Of a DNA stretch of 64,000 nucleotides, positions 34,683 through 45,339 are shown one piece after another; position 1 is the first letter of the stretch; each line of letters begins with the position of its first letter. The notes under the pieces were generated by a model, which saw only the letters and a list, made by a program, of their open reading frames with translations, ran no database searches and was not told the DNA's origin. This DNA comes from Sthenelais limicola (Eukaryota > Annelida > Polychaeta > Phyllodocida > Sigalionidae): assembly GCA_942159475.1 (NCBI GenBank), contig OW804094.1, forward strand, positions 51,394,966 to 51,458,965, read 5' to 3'. The position numbers and the translations under genes are program-made.

Positions 34683-35601
34683 TAAAGATTTAATGAGGAA
34701 ATAATGAATTCCCAACGGGAAGACGCCTTTCTTAGTTTCTAGTAACATTCTATTCGAATAAAGCAAAACCCCAGATCGAGGCAAGCATTTATATGTGTAT
34801 CATAGCGGACTAACACTATTATGACTATAACAAAAATTATATCATAGTACTACTACTAGGCCTAGTTATAGTACCGGGTACGTATTAGTAGCCCAGTAAC
34901 AGTTACAGTGCCATCGGTTGCATTCATGTGCATTGGCCAGGCTCGATTTTTTAAAACAATCAAGTAGTCCACGAAACCGAAGGTATAGCCTACCTCATGT
35001 GTCTTATGTATAATAGTGGATGGCCAGAGTTGCCATGGCTTCTATTCTGGCCCTAATGGTCAGAAAAGTCACTGTCATCTCTTCATTTTCCCGTCACTCT
35101 AGCACTTAGTCTTTACACGTAGCTCGAATCTCAGCCGTTCCACTTTCCGAGTAAAAGTTGGAACCGGCTACGAATTTTGTATTACCCGCTAAATCAAGGT
35201 GGCGCCACGTGTAAAACTTCCGCTGCCTTTTTGCTGAAAAACCTCCATAGGTTTGTTGTTATTCTATTAACGATGTTTATCACTCTTAGCTGAGCTATCA
35301 AATCAATATGTATGGTTTAACTCGTAGGCTTTGGTACTGGCAGCCTACACTTTAGCAAAGACTCTTTTACAGAGCAACTTCAATCCCCAACTGAAATCTC
35401 TAGTCGAATTATAGGCCTACAATACATTATAGTCACGGGACCGTTTAGTCATCGAACCTGACTCTTCATCTTAAGATAGTATCGGGACATACGCTGAGTC
35501 AGGTTGTTCGTGACTAGGGACCGTTGGGCCCGGTTGTCACTTAGACACTTTTCATTTATTTATTTTTTCAGATTTGAGAAAATCACAGTAGCCTAAGCAC
35601 A

Positions 35602-38600
35602 ATGTCTGAAACCCTAAAAGACAGTATTGTTTTGGGTGATATCATTCCTCCTGAAACTCCCTATATAAATATTGAGGACAGTGATTCCACAGACACTGGT
35701 ACAGGATCAAGGAGAGTTTCTGATAGCCGGACTTCTACAGACAGCAGTTCCCGCAGGGTTTCTGAAACCGGTTCAGGAATTGATTTTGATGAATCAGATG
35801 CTGTAGGAAATGTAGATGAAGCATGGACAAGGAGCATTGGTAAGACATTTTATTATTTTTCATTTTCCACTAGATAGTAGCGTTTGCCTTTTAGGATGTG
35901 AGACACAAAAGACTGGAATATAACTTATAAATTGTAGTTCGTCCCACAGTCAGTAGACTGGGGAACAGATGATATCCAGAGGGTTAGTGGCACCAGATAA
36001 CAACAAAGTCAAAGAACTCTTAAATTAACTAGAATATGATAGGCCTACTGTTTGCTGGATAATGAAACGTTAGGCTATTTAAAAAGCCTTCGCCATCACC
36101 GTCCCCCCGTCCCCCACCACCATGGCAGCCATGGTAGCCGGGCCCGTCTGCCCGTCTACATGGCACGCCGAGTAACGTTTGGAAGGGGTGATCCCATTGG
36201 CTGAGAGCCTAGCTGAAGGTTGATGTAACGCGCCCTGTGATTGGTCGATTTTTTCCCCGGAGCATACTGAAGATGCGATGCCGAGTGTTACCGAAGATGC
36301 CATGCGGCCATACGCAGGGTAAAATATCTGTTCATGCTTTAGCATAGGGGTCAGGGAATCGCTTATTACTCAGTTCTGATACCTAAAAGACCATGTAGTA
36401 TTGGATGTAATCTCCGTGTATATGTTTCCCCTAGGCCTGGAGACATTGTTTCTGGCGATGGGATGCCGGGAAGTAGCAGTTTCACACGATCGAAGCAGAG
36501 TCCGGTTATTAGCTGGCAGTTCGAAATAAAGGGGGCGTGGTTAAAATCTTAAGCGGTATGACCTATAGGCCATAAATATGGCCACTATTGACGCCTAGTC
36601 GTCCAGGCGGCGCCACTAGCGACTCAGTTTCAGATCAGGCGCGAACGAATGCGACACGAGGATTAGTATTATCTCCTCTTTTTTCATCGGATTTACTGAA
36701 AATTCTTTAGGTAAGGATTTCTCTTCTTCGCAATTGGATGAGTCGACATTTCGGCTTTACTTAGGATCTGTTATTTCATGGAATTTGTGCTTGTTGACCG
36801 ATTGGGGCCATTTACCACTCGAGCCCTCGCCTCCTCGAGACGAGCCCACGCTCGATGATTCATCTCTCTGATGTAATCTGACCTAGTTACCATTAAGGCA
36901 TCTCTCTGATGTCTTGGTACAGGCAATCTGTGGTAAAATGAAAGGACCCATCTCTCTGATGGTGTTTCCTCTTTCATTAATGGTGTTTATGTATATTTTG
37001 CAGTCTCTCTCTGAGGTTAGCGAAAACATGAGTTCAAGGGATAACTCGCCACGAGGCTCAACACGTGGTCCCGGCGGGACCCGTAAGGACGGCCTTCCCG
37101 ATAGGGATGACATAGACATGGATTTAGCCCGCTTTAAGGACGAGGTCGTTAGGGAAGTTAAGAAATTGTTGGACGAGAGGAAATCTAGTTCTAGATCTAG
37201 ATCTCGCTCCCGGAGATCTCGCTCCCGGAGATCATCTTCTTCAGAGGATGATCGTGACGACCATCGCTCGAGACCCAAGAAACATAGGAAACGTAGGCGG
37301 GGTTCGTCAGATTCCCGCAAGAGGTCTCACAAGAGAGCCAAGCACTCCCACCGGAAGTTGGAGAAGGAGGCTCGCAAACGCCCTTCCGGCGTCAACAAAC
37401 ACACTTTGAGCCCTCGTTCTTCAGAGGAAGAAGGTGAGTGGCCTGACGATTTGGATTTAGATCCGGAGATCAAAGAGATAGATAACCCCTTCTCGGAATT
37501 TGTGGAGCAGATTAAGAAAGATACTTCAGTAGGCCCGGAGTGCAACAAGAAAGTTGCGGAGTTTGCCGACCTTGTGTTAGCTAAAACCCACAAGGCGGAG
37601 GATATCAAACTTATCACCGACAAGTATGGTAGGCCTGCTAATATCTCTAAGCTTCAAGTCCCTCTCATGGATGAGGCAGTGTGGAAGGCCATTAATGCTA
37701 AGGCTTGCCAGAAAGATGCCATTCACCAGAAACATCAAGAGACTTTTGTTAAGATGCTTACAGCGATCATCTCAGCCACGGATGATTCCAACAAGGAATA
37801 TCTTCGACTGCTGGAACTTAGCAGGCAATCTTTGAAGGTAGAAGTTAAGGACGGACAAGACGTTAAGCTTGTCGACGTTGAGCTTCAGCCTGAGAAGATC
37901 CTGGTTCCTATTGGAAAACTTAGAGATGCCCTAACCCTCGGAGCCCACCACAATGCGGAGGATCTCACCAAAGGTAGGAGGTTGTTGCTGGCCTCTTTCC
38001 TCCCAGAAGAGTACAAAGATCTCGCTGCTGACTGCACCAGGTTCCCTCCGTCGGCCACTAACCTACTGGGTACTGACCTGGAAGAAGCTATCAAACGAAT
38101 TGATGTCACCAATAAGCTTACTACCAAATTGAAGGATCAGCCCAAAAACTCCCAGAGGGGTCGGGGCGGCCGACCCTCCAGGGGCAGAGGCCGAGGCAAG
38201 GGTTCCTATCGGGGCAACAGCAAGAAACAGTGGAACCAGAAGGGCTCCCAGAAGTACCAGAACAAAGGGTACAAGAACAACCAAAACAACAACTACGACA
38301 ACAACAACAACAACAACCAAAACCACAACAAGAAGTAGAGGTGAGAAGTGAATTTTTTATTCCAGGGAATTTAGCTAATCACTTGAATGTTTGGAGAGAG
38401 TTGACTGATGACTCTTTCATCAAGGAAATCCCTGTGCAAAAATCAATTCCCCGCCCATACAGATTCCAAGGTGAACAGTTGGAACTGATGGATGCGGAGG
38501 TTAATAAGTTGATTAAATCCGGTGTTGTATCGCGGACAAGGTACCACCGGAATTTGTTTATTTCTAATATTTTCTGTCGTCCTAAGCCAAATGGAAAAAT

Positions 38601-41600
38601 CAGGCTTATTATTGATTTAACGATTCTTAATACTTACCTCTCTTATCAACATTTCAAAATGGACCACTTAGAAGTGGCAGTTAATTTGGTTTCTCCGGGG
38701 TCATTCATGGCTTCCATTGACCTCCGGGAGGCCTACTATTCGGTTCCCATTCATGGTGACTTCAAGAAGTTCATCACCTTCCAATGGAAAGGCCAGTTCT
38801 TTCAATTCAACTGCATGCCCTTCGGACTTAGCCCTGCTCCTAGGATTTTTACGAAAATCTTAAAGCCCGTGTTTCACAATCTCAGACAAAGAGGACTACA
38901 TGCTTTTGGGTATATCGACGATTCGTTCATCTGGGATCAATCGTTTGAACAGTGTAGGGCAACTGCCTTAGACCTAGCCTCAACTCTCTCTGAGTTAGGC
39001 TTCACGATTAACTACGAGAAGTCAAGTCTGACCCCTAGCACGGAAATGACTTTCCTGGGTTACACCATCAACACAGACAGAATGGTAGTATTTCCTCCTC
39101 AAGCTAAAGTCGATAATACCCTGAACAAAATTGAAAAAATCTTGTTTGCTAAAAACTGGTTCTCTATTAGAACAGTTGCACGGCTTATTGGAACCTCAGT
39201 GGACCTCTGCAAGGCCGTCGATTATGGTTTAGCTCACTACAAATGCATTGAAAGAAACAAGATTTGGGCTCTTACCCGAAATGCTGGAGATTTCGGGAAA
39301 CACATGCTTGTTTCTAGGAAAGCCAAGGATGAGTTGTGGTGGTGGTTAGAGAACCTACCATCCAAACAGAGAATTATTAGACATATCTCCCCCCAAGTGG
39401 AAATCTTCACCGACGCTTCTCTAGAAGGCTGGGGCATTTTCTGTCCGTTCGGTCGAACAGGGGGCAGATGGCTTCCAGAGGAAGCAGAACTTCACATTAA
39501 TGTGTTGGAACTAAAGGCCATTCTGCTAGGACTTTTGTCCTTTTACCGCAACTTCTCTGACACTTCCTTTGTGGTTAGGTCCGACAACACCACAGCGGTG
39601 GCCTATGTGAACAAGATGGGAGGCACCAAATCTTCCTCTTGCAACGCAGTAGCGAAAGAGATTTGGGCTTGGGCAGAAACGAACAACAACTGGCTTTCTT
39701 CTACCCACATTCCAGGAGTCCTCAACATTGAGGCAGATCACGAAAGTAGACACTTTTCGGATAACACGGAATGGAAGCTTAATCCCACTATTTTAATGAA
39801 ATTTGTGAGGAATGGGGTGTCCCTGATATCGATTTATTTGCTTCTAGGACCAACCACCAAATGTTCCCTTATGCCAGTTGGTTCCCTGACTCAGGGGCTT
39901 CATTTGTAGACGCGTTCTCCGTTAATTGGAATCAATTTCGTTTACCTTTTCTTTTCCCTCCTTTCAGTCTCGTAGGAAGGTGTCTGAGGAAGATCAGGGA
40001 AGACGGATGCAGAGCAATACTAGTCGCTCCAGACTGGCCAGGGCAAAATTGGTACAGTACACTACTATCTCACGCACGACAGGTGTTGTCGTTCCAAAGG
40101 ACAGCCTCTCTCATCCCTCTTCTTCCAAATCAAGACCTTTGTCTGACATCGTGCCGCTTGATAGCGGTAAGTTGCTGATTGACAAGTTGAACACTCTTAA
40201 TTTACCAATGAAGGTGGCCAGATATTATTTGTCTTCATGGAGACCGAAAACCAGGGCTGCCTACAGAACATACCACAAGAAATGGAAGGTGTTTTGTTTC
40301 CTTCGAGACCTCCCCTTTTTAACCACAGATTTATATTTAGGTCTCGAATTTCTTGTGGACTTGTTCGAGCACGGAGCAGCTTATAGTTCAACGAATGTGG
40401 CCCGCTCTTCCCTTTCGGCGATTATGGACAAAATTGAAGGTCACACTTTCGGCAGCCACCCAATCACAATTAGAGTTATGACGGGTTTCTACAACAAGAG
40501 ACCTCCTAGGTCCAGGTATTGCCAAACCTGGGACCCTGACTTGGTTTTGAACTATTTTAGGGAGTTATTCCCTCACAAGAACCTTACGTTAAGACTTCTT
40601 ACGTTTAAACTCACGATACTCCTTTCTTTAGTATCATGCCAGAGAGTTCAAACCCTCACCAGCTTGGAAGTACAAGAAGTTCACCAAGTGGCGGACGGCT
40701 ACAACATTCTGTACTCCAAAGTTCTCAAACACTCTAGAGTGGGTCAAGCATTAGGAATGCTCAAACTGGACTGTTTCAAGGAAGACAAACGAATTTGTGT
40801 TGCGGTCTGTCTTCGGGATTACTTAGAACGAACAAGTTCTCTTCGTCAATTAGACAAGGATGGTAAACCGGAGGGAGGTCTTATCTTGAGCTTCACAGGA
40901 CCATACTGGCCAGTGGGCACTCAATCAGTTGCTCGCTATATCAGAACCGCTTTGACTTTGAGTGGGGTAAATACAAAAATCTTCACCGCCCACAGCACCA
41001 GGAGTGCATCAACTTCAAAATTAGTTGCATTGGGCCTCCCCATCAAAGATCTGTTGGAAAGAGCGGCTTGGAAAACCGATTCCACTTTTCGGTCTTTCTA
41101 CCAAAAACCAGTGATCAGAGACAAGGGTGCCAACAAACTTTTGCAAGAATTTGCAAAAAATCACTGAGTTCTTTATTCTTCATGTACATACTTAGCTTAC
41201 AGCTGTTGTGAACTGTAGCTCCATTTAGAGTTAACTTTCTAAATTTCCTAGTTCAGGATTGGACTTTTAGTTTATGGACCCAAAGAACTCCTCGAAAACT
41301 TTAAAGTTATCATCTGTTCCCCAGTCTACCGACTGTGGGACGAACTACAATCGTTAGTTAATGGAACAAGTGGCTTACCTTGTGACAAATTAACTCAGAT
41401 TGTAGGAGGAGTACTAGGAGGTAGACGTGAACAGATGCCCACCCACGACCACCCTGGGCTCCGTCTACTTCCTAGAAGGAACTTTCTTCAATCACTTGTG
41501 ATGTTTTGCGGGGATTCCCCTTGTATGTGGAAAAACTTTTTTCTTTCTCCATTGTTCCTAGTACTCTTTAGGTTACTCGTCATCCATTGGGTCTTCACCT

Positions 41601-44600
41601 TAAATTACTGAGTCGCTAGTGGCGCCGCCTGGATATCATCTGTTCACGTCTACCTCCTAGTACTCCTCCTACAATCTGAGTTAATTTGTCACAAGGTAAG
41701 CCACTTGTTCCATTAACTAACGAATAATAGTACAATTAAGTAGTCCTATATTTTCAGAAAAATCTTCATATCAAATTCCTTATTTCCCAAGAACTTGTTA
41801 TGCGGCCTGTTATCTACACATAAATTAACCTACTTGCTTTAATTCGGATTATGCCGATAATTATTGCTTAATATACTTATTCCATCAAATCAAATATTAC
41901 ATTGGAGATCAGGTGACGTTGACGTCGGCCAAAGTGGCCGACGTGAAAGGAGCAGACGGGAACACTGCAATATACAAAGCATTCTTTCTACGTTGATTTT
42001 TACCTAGGACAGAACACCGCTAGAAAACGCACTTGGGGAATTGTTTACTTTTGAGGTCACTGTTATACAATACACCCAGTCTAAGTTGGTCGCACCTACC
42101 CACTATAGGTCCTCCCCACCAACCAGAATGTATGGGGTGACTAGGGTGGATAGAATGACAACAGTCATCATGCTCGGGACAATATGCTTCACTCATCTAG
42201 GTAGAAAGTAGTACTAATAAGATAGAACTCAACGAGAGATGGATCTAGCATGACAGATTCACAAAACACAAGTGCGTTGTTTTTCCGTTTTTCCCGAGTG
42301 GCGAAGCCACGAGTGAAAAACGGAAAAATAATGCACAAGTGTTTTGTGAATCCGTCATGCTAGATCCATCTCGAGTTGGGTTCTATTTTTATGCCATGAT
42401 ATATATATTTTAGCCTTATTTAATCATAGAGTGTGTAAGTGTCATGGCGGCGGGGCGCGAATTAACAAAAATTAGTCGCGCAGTTGTACCGATGTGTGGA
42501 CCGGAAGTAAACAATCCCCATAGGGTTAGCATTGCGGCGATAAATAATCACTCTTTACATCGCCCCAGTAAAGGTATAACGATTATGGAGGCTATAGTTG
42601 AAATCGTTTGCCTCTAAAGATGGATATATGTAAGTTAGAACTCATAAAACTATATGATCGTTGAAAGAACAGAGATTTAATACCGCGGTAACGTTGGGGC
42701 TATGGGACTTTCGCGCGACATGTCCACATGACGTCATGAAACTCCTACAGTAGCGCGACTCAAAAAATCGCCGCGGTGGACTACTTACGCGCCCTATTAT
42801 TTACCTTCATATCGTGTCTCGCAACCCTCTGACTCGGCAGAAACAAGCACTTACAACGTTGCGTCATGAAATGAGCGTCATTGATTGGCGCAACTAAATT
42901 TACGCAACCAATCAAAATAACGTTGTAGATTGGTTGCATTCGAAAAGTGGATTCCACTAGTGCAATCCAGGCATGTTTATGCCATGGTCTAATCTGGCCA
43001 TGTTTTTGTGGATACGCACAGCTATCATGGCATAAAGCTCCCTATTCTTGAGCCACGCAGGTCTAACTAAAGCATTGGTATTCTCTCATTTTTTACCCTG
43101 TATAATTCAAAATGCTGTGAATGTTTCTATTACTGACTCCTTTTAACTATTAGGCATTAATAATCGTAATTTATGTCCAATTAGAAAATCGAAAAAAAAA
43201 TGAACATGCACAATGACAGTAATAAGCTAAAGTAAGACTAGAATTGCCGACTACTGGAACAATGGTAGAATTCCTGAGTTCCACTGGTTATATATAGAAA
43301 AAATTGACTATATAAGTCCAGTCTCTCATCCTTGTACCAGGAGGCACTCACTCAATGAAATAATCAACTTACGACTAAAAACTTTTCAAATTAATAAATC
43401 AGTCGAGCGTAGGCTAATTTCTTGAAAATTGTTTCTATTTTTACTAGATCCAGTAGTTGTTGACCATATGGCCCAGGGTTTCCTACAGAAATTACAACCA
43501 GATCTCACCAAGTCCCGTTCCTTGCTCGAGGAGTTAACGTAAGTTGAAGGAGCTTGAGTCAAGTCCAGTGTTTTATAAACTAAAATGGCCAATAGCAGCA
43601 GTTAATTATTCATGACTGTTGGCATTATAGCTCACATACCTCCTTATCGATATTTCGTATTGTGAAGGAAAATAATTGATACCTAAATGAAAAATTCAAA
43701 ATAATCATCGTCCACTGAACGACCTTTTGTCATAATTACTTTTTGACAAGAAAATAAAATGTATCAATTTACCATTAAGTATTAGTCCTACTATGACAAT
43801 CAACTATATGTATTCTCCCATGAAAGCAGTGAGAGGGAAAAAACAAGTTAAGAATGGACACCTCCGACTTCTTTCAGTCGCTAAATTCGTTTAATTTGAT
43901 ACTTTTAGAGAGAATCAACGCATATTAATAGAAACCATACAACAAGAGAATGCCAAGTTTAGTGACTGTCAGGCCTACAAAGAAGTCTGTGAAACCGTAC
44001 GTACGAATATTACTCTGAACTCTTAATTAATTGATAAAAAAGACTTACGTGTAAACTTATATGGGACGTGTGGAAGCGCTACCACAACTGAGGCTGGAGC
44101 CTAAAAACGAAAGATCTACCTGAACTCACCTGGGCAACCGTTGTTGCTTAGCGACTATGGTAACCTTGATTGTGACCTCATCTTGGTAGTTGTTACAACC
44201 CCGATTTGGTCGCTTGGAGGCTTACTGGGGCCTCGATTGTACTGGGGAATGATGTTGGGAAATATTGAATAGACATAATAAAATGTGAAAATAATTATTA
44301 TCTAATTTACCGGTGAGTTTTCTTGTGGTTTCGACCTCAAAAGGTCTCGGCAGGCGCTAGTTTGGCCACTCTGGGTATTCACCTAAACCCGTTTAACATT
44401 TATAGTTATTGACGTGTAAACTTACATTGTTAAAATGATGGAAATTTGGTCAGATTGTATCTAATGTGTACACACTCAGTTCTTAACAGATTAGGATAAT
44501 TCAGTTCTGTTATTCGACCGTCACACATGCTATATTTAGAATAACGTCTCTGTGATTTGGGAGTGAATATACACTTTGGGATTCAAGTGTTATTCGTGTT

Positions 44601-45010
44601 CTACGCTATATCTAGTCATTTATTTTATGGTGTTTAGATGGAGAAGGCAAAACGTTATCAGAACAAGTTGCTCAACATTAAGAAAGACATGACCGCTTTA
44701 CATGAGAAATCGGGAAAATTAAAGGTATATCGCCAACCTTTCTCTATTCTATGTATCATGTATGGTTTTATCATGATCAGCTCAGAATATTTGGTAGCAT
44801 GTTTTTGCTTAATCTAAAAACAGGGAAAACAATTATTCTATCATTTTCCTTCGTATACGACATTTAGTTCTTTGCCTCTATTTTTTTCAGAAACGGGCTT
44901 TGAAAATCAAACAGCAAAAAGAAAAGGAAATGCTAGAAAGGGAACAGCACCATGAAGCCGAGCTTGAGAAAGAAAGATTATTAGTAGCAAAGCCAGCGAA
45001 AAAGTCATGA
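35602..45010 (+). CDS. BLOC1S6: BLOC-1 subunit 6, pallidin
   Basis: Coiled-coil subunit of BLOC-1, which sorts cargo from early endosomes to lysosome-related organelles; pallidin also binds syntaxin in vertebrates. Exons 35602-35839, 43448-43538, 43909-43996, 44638-44724 and 44891-45010 join in frame to 207 aa. Residues from about 80 match the family in order: LPDL-like LQPDLTKSRSLLEELTENQ, NIKKDMTALHEKSGKLKKRALK, then EREQ and a C-terminal AKPAKKS. The first exon is Ser/Thr/acidic and poorly conserved. Its assignment rests on phase (1) and the run into IDPVVVDHMAQGF. A splice acceptor at 35570 puts a noncoding exon upstream. Intron 1 (7.6 kb) contains the DIRS element. The core identity is strong; the first exon is less sure. 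Confidence 0.88.
35980..36602. other. 623-bp insertion in the left repeat of the DIRS element
   Basis: The right terminal repeat reads continuously from GATATCCAG into GCGGCGCCACTAGCG. In the left repeat these parts are separated by this segment, with CCAG at both junctions (35976-35979, 36603-36606). It contains CCAAT-box-like ATTGG motifs and a CG-rich core, but no inverted ends or coding region. Confidence 0.5.
37028..38338 (+). CDS. DIRS ORF1, gag-like protein
   Basis: 436 aa from the ATG at 37028. The N-terminal third is rich in Arg-Ser dipeptides and basic clusters, a likely nuclear-localisation and nucleic-acid-binding region. The middle is a helical domain typical of DIRS gag. The tail has RGRGG-type repeats and Asn/Gln-rich low complexity. 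It overlaps the reverse-transcriptase frame by 109 bp in another frame, so ORF2 may be reached by frameshift or re-initiation. Three CATCTCTCTGATG repeats lie in the leader (36859, 36899, 36949). Confidence 0.75.
   Translation: MSSRDNSPRGSTRGPGGTRKDGLPDRDDIDMDLARFKDEVVREVKKLLDERKSSSRSRSRSRRSRSRRSSSSEDDRDDHRSRPKKHRKRRRGSSDSRKRSHKRAKHSHRKLEKEARKRPSGVNKHTLSPRSSEEEGEWPDDLDLDPEIKEIDNPFSEFVEQIKKDTSVGPECNKKVAEFADLVLAKTHKAEDIKLITDKYGRPANISKLQVPLMDEAVWKAINAKACQKDAIHQKHQETFVKMLTAIISATDDSNKEYLRLLELSRQSLKVEVKDGQDVKLVDVELQPEKILVPIGKLRDALTLGAHHNAEDLTKGRRLLLASFLPEEYKDLAADCTRFPPSATNLLGTDLEEAIKRIDVTNKLTTKLKDQPKNSQRGRGGRPSRGRGRGKGSYRGNSKKQWNQKGSQKYQNKGYKNNQNNNYDNNNNNNQNHNKK
38230..39909 (+). CDS. DIRS reverse transcriptase / RNase H
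   Basis: Reverse-transcriptase motifs in order: IDLREAYYSVPI, QFNCMPFGLSPAPRIF and the YIDD active site in GYIDDSFIWD. The RNase H part follows with EIFTDASLEGWG, LELKAILLGL, VVRSDNTTAVAYVNK and NIEADHESR. The first ~35 residues overlap ORF1 and are Gln-rich, so the true start may be later. The conserved DLFASR...PDSG region that normally continues this protein lies in a different frame after about 39795, which points to a frameshift in this copy. Confidence 0.88.
   Translation: MEPEGLPEVPEQRVQEQPKQQLRQQQQQQPKPQQEVEVRSEFFIPGNLANHLNVWRELTDDSFIKEIPVQKSIPRPYRFQGEQLELMDAEVNKLIKSGVVSRTRYHRNLFISNIFCRPKPNGKIRLIIDLTILNTYLSYQHFKMDHLEVAVNLVSPGSFMASIDLREAYYSVPIHGDFKKFITFQWKGQFFQFNCMPFGLSPAPRIFTKILKPVFHNLRQRGLHAFGYIDDSFIWDQSFEQCRATALDLASTLSELGFTINYEKSSLTPSTEMTFLGYTINTDRMVVFPPQAKVDNTLNKIEKILFAKNWFSIRTVARLIGTSVDLCKAVDYGLAHYKCIERNKIWALTRNAGDFGKHMLVSRKAKDELWWWLENLPSKQRIIRHISPQVEIFTDASLEGWGIFCPFGRTGGRWLPEEAELHINVLELKAILLGLLSFYRNFSDTSFVVRSDNTTAVAYVNKMGGTKSSSCNAVAKEIWAWAETNNNWLSSTHIPGVLNIEADHESRHFSDNTEWKLNPTILMKFVRNGVSLISIYLLLGPTTKCSLMPVGSLTQGLHL
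39741..40178 (+). pseudogene. DIRS post-RNase H region, out of frame
   Basis: PDIDLFASRTNHQ, YASWFPDSG and LVAPDWPGQNWY are the conserved linker following RNase H in DIRS-like elements. It is displaced one base relative to the reverse-transcriptase frame near a T run at about 39792. The change is a single-base loss in the copy or a sequencing error. Confidence 0.65.
39926..41167 (+). CDS. DIRS tyrosine recombinase
   Basis: 413-aa frame whose C-terminal half has the recombinase residues: the first Arg in SCQRVQTLTSL, the H-x-x-R box as HSTRSAS, a Trp in RAAWKTDS, and the nucleophilic Tyr in FRSFYQKP. It catalyses integration of the circular DNA intermediate without a target duplication. No stop interrupts the catalytic domain. 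The first ~60 residues overlap the post-RNase H region in another frame and may not be part of the native protein. Confidence 0.88.
   Translation: MESISFTFSFPSFQSRRKVSEEDQGRRMQSNTSRSRLARAKLVQYTTISRTTGVVVPKDSLSHPSSSKSRPLSDIVPLDSGKLLIDKLNTLNLPMKVARYYLSSWRPKTRAAYRTYHKKWKVFCFLRDLPFLTTDLYLGLEFLVDLFEHGAAYSSTNVARSSLSAIMDKIEGHTFGSHPITIRVMTGFYNKRPPRSRYCQTWDPDLVLNYFRELFPHKNLTLRLLTFKLTILLSLVSCQRVQTLTSLEVQEVHQVADGYNILYSKVLKHSRVGQALGMLKLDCFKEDKRICVAVCLRDYLERTSSLRQLDKDGKPEGGLILSFTGPYWPVGTQSVARYIRTALTLSGVNTKIFTAHSTRSASTSKLVALGLPIKDLLERAAWKTDSTFRSFYQKPVIRDKGANKLLQEFAKNH
42225..42392. mobile_element. Foldback element with about 75-bp arms
   Basis: The arms contain GATGGATCTAGCATGAC and its complement, and AAAACACAAGTGC with its complement. 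The centre is the small palindrome GTGGCGAAGCCAC. It lies in pallidin intron 1, downstream of the DIRS element. Confidence 0.75.
42390..43036. mobile_element. Possible element with 13-bp inverted ends
   Basis: TTATGCCATGATA at about 42390 and its complement near 43024-43036 bound a CG-richer segment. No target duplication was established. Confidence 0.3.
43240..43383 (-). repeat. Dispersed repeat family C, copy 2
   Basis: Inverse-oriented relative of 31003-31160, just upstream of pallidin exon 2. Confidence 0.6.
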
Positions 45011-45329
45011 GACTGTTTAGACTGGCATTTCTTTTTCCTTTCGATAGTGGAACATTGTTCAGTTGTAATGAATCGTCGTGGTTAGACTTATGCATGTTGA
45101 TGAAAAACATTCCTGTGCTACATTATATCAGCTTTTATATTAGTCATGATGAACTATTCGACCCGAAGAGTTATGTTTATTGATTTCAGCGCATTCAGAC
45201 CCAAAGCTTCGCCCCAAGATTGTGCAATATAAATAATATAGGTTAGCCATTGTTATAATTCTATTGTTAAGTTATGATAATTTCCCATGACTATAGATGT
45301 GCTTCGACCAAACTCAGTTGAAGTTTACT

Positions 45330-45335
45330 AATAAA
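45330..45335 (+). terminator. Candidate polyadenylation signal for BLOC1S6
   Basis: AATAAA 320 nt after the stop codon. Confidence 0.45.
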
Positions 45336-45339
45336 ATCA

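Larger units (their letters stand above)
35931..41725 (+). mobile_element. DIRS-type tyrosine-recombinase retrotransposon
   Basis: Carries gag-like, reverse-transcriptase/RNase H and tyrosine-recombinase frames with DIRS-style ends. The left terminus (35931-35973) matches the complement of 41309-41351 at 42 of 43 positions. The right terminus (41637-41723) matches the complement of 41351-41437 perfectly over 87 bp. Together 41309-41437 is the internal complementary region, which spells the joined right and left ends as expected from the circular intermediate of this order. No ordinary target duplication is seen, as expected. Inserted about 95 bp after the donor of pallidin exon 1, same orientation. 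Confidence 0.9.
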
